DNA from: Kiritimatiellia bacterium
Lineage (GTDB): Bacteria > Verrucomicrobiota > Kiritimatiellia > UBA8416 > JAIOPI01
DNA: 10,930 nt
Reading direction: 5' to 3'
Assembly (NCBI GenBank): GCA_028822745.1
Contig: JAPKCZ010000034.1
Span: 1-10,930, forward strand
Both the position numbers and the translations under genes were made by a program. The notes beneath the pieces are model-generated. The model saw only the letters and a program-made list of their open reading frames with translations, ran no database searches and was not told where the DNA came from. Positions 5,186 through 10,930 of the stretch are shown here, one piece after another. Position 1 is the first letter of the stretch. Every line of letters begins with the position of its first letter.

Positions 5186-7206
5186 CCTTTCTCCAGCCAG
5201 CCTTGCTGCTGGGCCTCCCCGCCATCCTATTGCCGATCCTGATTCACCTGCTGAACCGGCTGCGCTTCAAATCCGTCCGCTGGGCCGCCATGATGTTTCT
5301 CGTCAGCGCAGCTCGCAGCTCGACCCGCCATGCCCGCCTGCGCCACTACCTTATTCTCCTTTTCCGTACGCTGATTATTCTGTTCCTGATTCTGGCGCTC
5401 AGCCGCCCCATTATTGGTGGATGGTTGGGCAGCTCACTTTCAGGTGCCCCCGACACCGTGCTCATCATGCTCGACCGCTCAGCCAGCATGGAGGACACCG
5501 ACCCACGCCTGCAGTCCCCCAAACGCGAACACGCCATTCAGCGCTTCGTCCAAGCAGGTGAAAGCATGCAAGGCCAAAGCCGTTACGTCCTCATCGAAAA
5601 CGCCCTCAACATGCCACAGGAGATCGCGGGCACCGCCGCCCTACCCGCGCTTTCGCTCACCGGACCAACCGATACAGCTGCCAACGTGCCCACCATGCTG
5701 AGCGCCGCGCTCGACTACATGGACTACAACCAAACCGGCCACACCGAAATCTGGTTGGCCTCCGACCTGCAGGCGAGCAACTGGCACCCCGATGAAGGCG
5801 TATGGACCGAGTTGGTCGAACGTCTGGCCGCCCACCCAATGGACGTTAAAGTCCGCATTCTGGCCCTCACATCAGAAACACACGAAAACACATCCATTGC
5901 GTTATCCAGCCTCAAACGCCAATCCGTTTCCGGGCGCCCACATCTAAACCTGAGCGTCAGCCTGCAGCGCAACCCCGAGGCAAACCAGCGCTTCCCTGTG
6001 GCCATGTCGCTAAACGGCTCGCGTTTGCCCGAGGATCGTAAACTCGACCTGGACGCGGAACTCTACAGCCGACTGCTGGCCTTGCCGGCGGACCAAGAAA
6101 AGACGGGTTGGGGTATGGTTGAAATTCCCGCCGATGAAAATCCGCGCGACAACACGTACTACTTTGTCTACGACGAAGACGTTCAGCTGCACACGGCCAT
6201 CGTCGCCGACAACGGCGACGCACAACGTTACCTGCAACTTGCCGCCGCCCCCGCGCCACAATGGTTCCCGCATTCGGCGGAAACGCTCATGCCATCGCAA
6301 ACCACAACACTGAACACCGAAGCGCTGTCGATGCTGATCTGGCAGGCCGGAACAGGTGCCGACGACATCCTGAGCACGATAGAAACCTTTGCGCATGCTG
6401 GCGGCGCGATTTTCTGCTTTCCCCCAGCGCGCGGCGAAGGTGCCACTCAAGAAGGGCCATTTGGTCTGCGCTGGGGCGCCATCGAAACGGCCCCCAAGGC
6501 AAAGCCGCTGCGCGTGACGACATGGGATAACAAAGACGGTCCCTTGGCCGAATCACGCGATGGCATCACGCTACCTATCGGTCAACTGAACATCATTCAA
6601 CGACAGTGCCCCGTGTTGGAGGCATCTGACGACGACGTCAGCTCAGATCGTTTGGACAGCGACTGGATTACGCTCGCCACCTTCGAAGACGGAAAACCCT
6701 TTCTTCTAAAGAAGCGCGTCGGCCGTGGCAGTGTGTTTGTTTGCACAACCCTTCCAACGCCGGAATGGTCCAACCTGGGCGAAGGCATGGTGCTTGTCCC
6801 CATGGTCCAGCGCGTTCTCCAGGAAGGCGGGTCACGGTTATCCGCACGTGGCATGGAGTCCTGCGGCGTATGGCGCCCAACCGATGAAAGTGAACCCTGG
6901 GTCTGCGAAGAAGGCGACAGAGATTATCGCTGGCAGGCTGGCGTCTACCGCCTGGGTTCGCAACGCGTCGCACTCAACCGGCCCGACCGCGAAAACGATC
7001 TCGAGCGCGTCCCACTTGAGCGCTTACGAACGCTATTCGACGGCGTCGACATACAACTCTTTGAAGAAACCATCGAGACCGCCCGCAAAGAATCGACCAG
7101 CGAACTTTGGCCACTCATGGTCCTGCTGGCACTGCTTTGCATGATGGTCGAATCCTCATTACTGATCTCGGACCGCATGGCACGACGAAAACAGATAATA
7201 TCATGA
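5182..7206 (+). CDS. BatA-like membrane protein: two N-terminal helices, VWA, amidotransferase-like region, C-terminal helix
   Basis: This 674-residue protein opens with the BatA N-terminal pattern: FLQPALLLGLPAILLPILIHLLNR forms helix 1 (about 6-24), a loop rich in Arg and Lys spans 25-55, and helix 2 covers about 56-73. A VWA domain follows with DRSAS at 98-102, a Thr-containing GPTDT at 161-165 and SDLQ at 194-197. Residues about 335-420 look like a degenerate class I glutamine-amidotransferase fold without an obvious catalytic cysteine. A last helix lies at about 642-662, before a basic tail. The positive-inside rule puts the basic loop and the tail in the cytoplasm and the large middle part outside the membrane. 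Start and stop both overlap neighbours as ATGA. In the Bat systems of other bacteria such proteins work with MoxR and DUF58; the substrate here is unknown. Confidence 0.9.
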   Translation: MTFLQPALLLGLPAILLPILIHLLNRLRFKSVRWAAMMFLVSAARSSTRHARLRHYLILLFRTLIILFLILALSRPIIGGWLGSSLSGAPDTVLIMLDRSASMEDTDPRLQSPKREHAIQRFVQAGESMQGQSRYVLIENALNMPQEIAGTAALPALSLTGPTDTAANVPTMLSAALDYMDYNQTGHTEIWLASDLQASNWHPDEGVWTELVERLAAHPMDVKVRILALTSETHENTSIALSSLKRQSVSGRPHLNLSVSLQRNPEANQRFPVAMSLNGSRLPEDRKLDLDAELYSRLLALPADQEKTGWGMVEIPADENPRDNTYYFVYDEDVQLHTAIVADNGDAQRYLQLAAAPAPQWFPHSAETLMPSQTTTLNTEALSMLIWQAGTGADDILSTIETFAHAGGAIFCFPPARGEGATQEGPFGLRWGAIETAPKAKPLRVTTWDNKDGPLAESRDGITLPIGQLNIIQRQCPVLEASDDDVSSDRLDSDWITLATFEDGKPFLLKKRVGRGSVFVCTTLPTPEWSNLGEGMVLVPMVQRVLQEGGSRLSARGMESCGVWRPTDESEPWVCEEGDRDYRWQAGVYRLGSQRVALNRPDRENDLERVPLERLRTLFDGVDIQLFEETIETARKESTSELWPLMVLLALLCMMVESSLLISDRMARRKQIIS

Positions 7207-9419
7207 CAACGTCTTTTTGGGATTTCGGAATTACCACCTGGAACCTGGTGGCCGCATGCATTGTGCTGGCCGTGGCGGGCTGGCTTTTCTATGTCAGCAT
7301 GCAACGCCATCGCGACGCCTCCAAACGCTATCTCTATCTTGAAGTACTACGGTTTGTCACGGTGATCGCGCTGGTGTTCACCCTGTTCAGACCCGAACGC
7401 GTCAGCGTCACTCGCAAAACAGAGCGTCCCCGTATTGCCATTCTGGCTGATGCATCGGACAGCATGAAAACGGCCGACGTGATTACGGACAATCGTGAAG
7501 CCATGACACGCGAAGCCTGGCTGAGCGAACAGTTCACAAACAATGTATGGGCCCCTCTGGAAGCGAAATACGACGTGGTCTCGACCCACTTCAGCCGTCC
7601 CCCTACCGCCACCAATGGGATCGACGCCAGCGATACCCCTTGGGGAACGGACATCAACAGCGCCATCGACGATGCCATACGGCGCACGGGCGATTTGCGT
7701 GCTATCGTGCTTCTGACCGACGGTGATTGGAACGAAGGAATTTCCCCCATTAGCGCGGCCACGCGTTTGCGCCTGCAAGACAGCGCCATCTTTTCGGTCG
7801 CCGTCGGCGCCGATCGCTTCCTCCCTGACCTCGACCTACAATCCGTACGCGCCCCGAGTTACGGCCTGATGGATGAAAATATATTTATCCCCTTCACCAT
7901 TCAGAGCCGACTCGCGCGTGACGTCCAGACCGCGGTGACCCTACGCGGGTCCGACGGCACACTTATTCAGAAAAAGATCACCATCCCGGCAAACGGACAG
8001 CTGCAGGAATCCATTGTGCTGCAACCACGACGCCGCGGTCTATTTGACTACACGCTGACCCTCCCACCCGAACGCGACGAAGTGCAGATCAGCAACAACG
8101 AAAAGGCGTTTCAGATGTCATTCCGCCGCGAGCTTCTGACCGTGCTCGTCATCGACTCCACCCCGCGCTGGGAATATCGCTATTTGCGCAATGCCCTTTC
8201 ACGTGACCCCGGCGTCCGCGTGCACTGCCTGTTGTTGCATCCAGGCATGGGCGCTGGCGGCGGAACAGAGTATCTTTCACGTTTTCCTGCGGACCGCGAC
8301 AGCCTGACCAAATATGACGTCATTTTCCTCGGCGATGTCGGCATTGGCCCCGAGGAGCTCTCATTGGATCAGGCCAGCATGATTCGCGGTCTCGTCGAAC
8401 AGCAAGGATCGGGTCTCGTTTTTCTGCCCGGCATGCGCGGACGTCAGATTACACTGAAAGACTCCGCGCTGTGGGACATCATGCCAGTCATTCCGAACGT
8501 GAAGGATGCATCGGGCCTAAGTTTTCACCTCGAATCCAGCCTCAATCTGACGACAACAGGGCGGGATCACCTCTTGACTCTGCTGGCTGCGGATCCCGCC
8601 GCAAACTGGGCACGCTGGCGCAGCCTCCCAGGATTTTACTGGCACGCCTCCGTCGAAAAATCACGCGCCGGAAGTGTCGTCCTGGCCGTGCACGAATCCG
8701 TGCGCTCACGACATGGTCGCATGCCACTGCTTGTCACGCGTGACGCAGGCAACGGCAAAACGTTATTCATGGGAACGGATAGTGCATGGCGCTGGCGTCG
8801 CGGCGTCGAAGACACCTATCATTACCGGTTCTGGGGCCAAGTGGTTCGCTGGATGTCCCACCAGCGCCATCTCGCCTATCAGGAAGGCATTCGCTTCTTC
8901 TACACCCCTGAGCAACCACGCCGCGGAAACGACATCGCGCTACATGCCACCGTGCTCGACGGCTCCGGGTATCCGGTTAAAGACGCCGAGGTGATCGCGA
9001 CCATTCAAAACAAAGCTGGCGAACAGAAGACCTCGATTGCGATGCGCCCAGAAGAGGGCGGCTGGGGCGTGTTCTCGGGCACGTTCACGCCTGAACGCGG
9101 CGGCACATACTCGGTCACGATTAACTGTAAATCCGTGCAGCGCAGCGTCACCGCCGACATCGAGGTCGCCAGCCGGCGGCGCGAAGCCATCGGGCGCCCC
9201 GCCAAAGCGGCCCTCTTGCAAGAAATGGCCGCCATCACCGACGGCGCCTTCACCAACACCGATGGTCTGCCCGAATTACTCGACCAAATTCTTTTACTGC
9301 CAGAATCAACGCCGCGCGAACAGCGCCTACGGCTTTGGGCTCACCCACTATGGTGCGCTTTTCTCATTACCCTGCTAGGCCTTCAATGGGTAGGCAGGAA
9401 GCTGCTTGGCATGATATGA
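7203..9419 (+). CDS. Membrane VWA protein with glutamine-amidotransferase-like domain
   Basis: A 738-residue protein with the same layout as the preceding gene product, suggesting an old tandem duplication. Helices at about 13-32 and 48-62 flank a basic loop. The VWA domain has the most complete metal site of the three in the operon: DASDS at 83-87, T149 in GTD, and T172-D173-G174. Residues about 310-420 resemble a class I amidotransferase fold (VIDSTPRWEYRYL, then KYDVIFLGD and GLVFLPG) with no cysteine nucleophile evident, so it is probably a structural or binding version. Residues about 560-640 look like an Ig-like beta domain, and a C-terminal helix lies near 716-736. A longer frame with a TTG at 7107 exists, but the ATG at 7203 is preferred because helix 1 and the ATGA overlap follow from it. 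No Shine-Dalgarno sequence is visible, so expression probably depends on coupling to the upstream gene. Confidence 0.9.
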   Translation: MTTSFWDFGITTWNLVAACIVLAVAGWLFYVSMQRHRDASKRYLYLEVLRFVTVIALVFTLFRPERVSVTRKTERPRIAILADASDSMKTADVITDNREAMTREAWLSEQFTNNVWAPLEAKYDVVSTHFSRPPTATNGIDASDTPWGTDINSAIDDAIRRTGDLRAIVLLTDGDWNEGISPISAATRLRLQDSAIFSVAVGADRFLPDLDLQSVRAPSYGLMDENIFIPFTIQSRLARDVQTAVTLRGSDGTLIQKKITIPANGQLQESIVLQPRRRGLFDYTLTLPPERDEVQISNNEKAFQMSFRRELLTVLVIDSTPRWEYRYLRNALSRDPGVRVHCLLLHPGMGAGGGTEYLSRFPADRDSLTKYDVIFLGDVGIGPEELSLDQASMIRGLVEQQGSGLVFLPGMRGRQITLKDSALWDIMPVIPNVKDASGLSFHLESSLNLTTTGRDHLLTLLAADPAANWARWRSLPGFYWHASVEKSRAGSVVLAVHESVRSRHGRMPLLVTRDAGNGKTLFMGTDSAWRWRRGVEDTYHYRFWGQVVRWMSHQRHLAYQEGIRFFYTPEQPRRGNDIALHATVLDGSGYPVKDAEVIATIQNKAGEQKTSIAMRPEEGGWGVFSGTFTPERGGTYSVTINCKSVQRSVTADIEVASRRREAIGRPAKAALLQEMAAITDGAFTNTDGLPELLDQILLLPESTPREQRLRLWAHPLWCAFLITLLGLQWVGRKLLGMI

Positions 9420-9426
9420 TCACACC

Positions 9427-10930
9427 ATGAAAGAGCATACACCACAGAACGCCGGTCCATCGGCAAACGAACAAGCTCTTCCGCCAGAAGAATTTGCACT
9501 TCCGGACGCCCTACAAAAGCAGCTGACGGCGTTCGAGAAGCGCCTGTGCCGCACCGAAACCATGGTCGCCGTTTTTGGTGGCATCACGGCACTGCTTCTC
9601 GCCTTTGGTCTCGTTTTCCTGAGTGATCGCTTTTGGGATACCTCGCCATGGCTACGCGCCGGCATTGCCCTGGGCAGTACCGTTGCGCTCTTTGGGTTCT
9701 TCTGGATCTGGTTCCGCGCCTGGGTGCTCACGCGCCGTGACAGTCGTGAATTGGCACGTCTGGTCCAGCGCAAATACCGACGCATGGGCGATCGCCTGCT
9801 CGGCGCGGTGGAACTGGCGCGCCCCGACCTGGATGCCACAGATCAGATGTCCCCCGGCCTTCGCCGTGCCGCCATTCAGCAGGTCGGCGCCGAGGCCGCA
9901 CAATACAGCTTTACAGATGCCGTTGACACCCGCACCAGCCGCCGATTCAAATTCGCTATCGCCGCACTAGGCATCCTCGTCGCCGCCGCGGCAGTGCTGT
10001 ATCCGGAAGCCGGCATGAACGCTCTGCAACGATGGCTGCGACCCCTCTCTGAAGTGCCTCGCTATACGTTCGTCAAGACCTCCGGCTTTCCCGCGTCCAT
10101 CATCGTGGCGCATGGCGAACCCTTCGAGGTCACAGGACGCATCGAAGCCGAATCGAAATGGTTTCCAGATGAAGCCCGCTCTGCTTTCGACGGACAACCT
10201 ACGATTCATGGCGACTTGACGGACAGAAATGATGGCACAAAGGGAGTACACTTTGATGTCCCCGGGCAGACCGACGCCGGCGCACTGCGTATTACGCTTG
10301 GGGACTATAAAGATCAGGTCGACGTCGTGCCTCTGCTACGCCCCGAACTACAAGATCTACAGGCCAGCATCCAATTTCCTGACTATTTACAACAACCCGC
10401 AAAGACGAATCGCCTCCAGACACCTCATGTACAAGTCGTCGAAGGCAGCCAGCTGGCACTGCAAGCGCGCATCAGCCGAAACCTCACGCATGCACACGCC
10501 ACGGCAACCAATTCCGTTGCCGTCCAGGTCATCGGACAGCGAATCATCACCGAATCCTTCACGGTGGATACGGCGCAGCGCATTCGCTTCAGCTGGGAAG
10601 ACGTACATGGCCTCAAAAACGAGCGCCCCTATTCTGTCAACATCAAGACGATCAAGGATGAAGCGCCCTTCGTCGAGTGCCGTAGCGCCTCACGCTCAAT
10701 CGCCATCCTCGAAGATGAAGTGGTGCACCTCGACCTTTCGGCCGACGACGATTTCGGTGTACAAGCCATGTGGGTTGAATGGACAACCATGGACACACAA
10801 TCGAAAGTCATGACCAATGCCGCGGGTACACACAGCATCGCCGACGGCCATCCAACACAGCGACGGCTGACGGGGAGCTTTGACTTCTCGCCACTCATCG
10901 CCCATGTCCCCGAAGAGTCCATCGCCACGC
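9427..10930 (+). CDS. Large DUF4175-like membrane protein (partial, cut by right edge)
   Basis: The frame is open from the ATG at 9427 to the window end and gives 501 residues of an unfinished protein. Helices lie at about 46-65, 78-98 and 175-192. Between the second and third helix is a basic stretch (RRDSRELARLVQRKYRR, then GDRLLGAVELA) typical of DUF4175-like proteins encoded after MoxR/VWA genes. After helix 3 come beta-rich segments: RYTFVKTSGFPASIIVAHGE near 210-230 and, near the end, an SADDDFGV motif as found in Ig-like repeats of this family. Full-length relatives usually continue into long coiled coils, which would lie outside the window. By charge, the stretch between helices 2 and 3 is cytoplasmic and the later part is outside the membrane. 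The gene begins seven bases after the previous stop, lacks a visible Shine-Dalgarno site and is probably translated by coupling. The family assignment is from memory and moderate. Confidence 0.85.
   Translation, partial: MKEHTPQNAGPSANEQALPPEEFALPDALQKQLTAFEKRLCRTETMVAVFGGITALLLAFGLVFLSDRFWDTSPWLRAGIALGSTVALFGFFWIWFRAWVLTRRDSRELARLVQRKYRRMGDRLLGAVELARPDLDATDQMSPGLRRAAIQQVGAEAAQYSFTDAVDTRTSRRFKFAIAALGILVAAAAVLYPEAGMNALQRWLRPLSEVPRYTFVKTSGFPASIIVAHGEPFEVTGRIEAESKWFPDEARSAFDGQPTIHGDLTDRNDGTKGVHFDVPGQTDAGALRITLGDYKDQVDVVPLLRPELQDLQASIQFPDYLQQPAKTNRLQTPHVQVVEGSQLALQARISRNLTHAHATATNSVAVQVIGQRIITESFTVDTAQRIRFSWEDVHGLKNERPYSVNIKTIKDEAPFVECRSASRSIAILEDEVVHLDLSADDDFGVQAMWVEWTTMDTQSKVMTNAAGTHSIADGHPTQRRLTGSFDFSPLIAHVPEESIAT

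Noticed and set aside
7107..7202. TTG start adding 32 residues to the VWA/GATase protein
   Set aside because: The extension would lie inside the coding end of the BatA-like gene, has no ribosome site, and would put a long hydrophilic stretch before helix 1. The ATGA overlap at 7203 is a better start.
7500..8500. Active glutamine amidotransferase enzyme encoded in the VWA gene
   Set aside because: The fold-like strands are recognisable, but no nucleophile-elbow cysteine with a His/Glu partner is evident, so an enzymatic role is not claimed.
10229..10813. 194-codon + strand frame near the right edge
   Set aside because: It lies wholly inside the DUF4175-like gene in another frame, and the product looks like Ser/Arg-rich noise. 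The true frame stays open from 9427 to the end.

Overview
The window is a moderately GC-rich stretch of a bacterial chromosome with every supported gene on the + strand. It has no tRNA, rRNA, CRISPR array, transposase or phage gene. The best guess for the source is a bacterium of the PVC superphylum (Verrucomicrobiota, Kiritimatiellota, Lentisphaerota or Planctomycetota). This rests on the order of the large gene cluster and the style of the small envelope proteins as remembered from those groups. It is an inference; no marker gene in the window fixes the phylum.

Left part (1-3162). After a possible gene end at the left edge there is an AT-richer leader, then a gene for an unusual two-domain protein: an N-terminal C4 zinc ribbon like that of the DUF164 family, fused to a PTS EIIA domain of the fructose/mannitol/Ntr class with its phospho-acceptor histidine. 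Three small uncharacterised envelope proteins follow: an exported glycine-zipper protein (1131-1763), a four-helix membrane protein (1928-2392) and an exported, very basic protein (2402-2998). The intergenic gaps hold candidate promoters. One sits so close to its ATG that it would give a leaderless mRNA. There is also a perfect 10-bp inverted repeat (1777-1820) that no gene explains.

Right part (3163-10930). This is one compact operon-like run: a MoxR-family AAA+ ATPase, a cytosolic DUF58 protein with a VWA-like fold, a BatA-like membrane protein, a second membrane VWA protein with a glutamine-amidotransferase-like domain, and the first 501 codons of a large DUF4175-like membrane protein that runs off the right edge. 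Two junctions are ATGA stop/start overlaps and a third has a 7-base gap, so translation is probably coupled.

Working model (inference): MoxR and DUF58 act in the cytoplasm as an ATP-driven, metal-dependent chaperone pair. The two membrane VWA proteins place their VWA and amidotransferase-like domains outside the cytoplasmic membrane, and the DUF4175-like protein spans the same membrane. The set would assemble or remodel an unknown envelope complex. The gene types are known, but the function of this particular five-gene set has, to my knowledge, not been worked out. The zinc-ribbon/EIIA fusion and this operon are the two most interesting items here.
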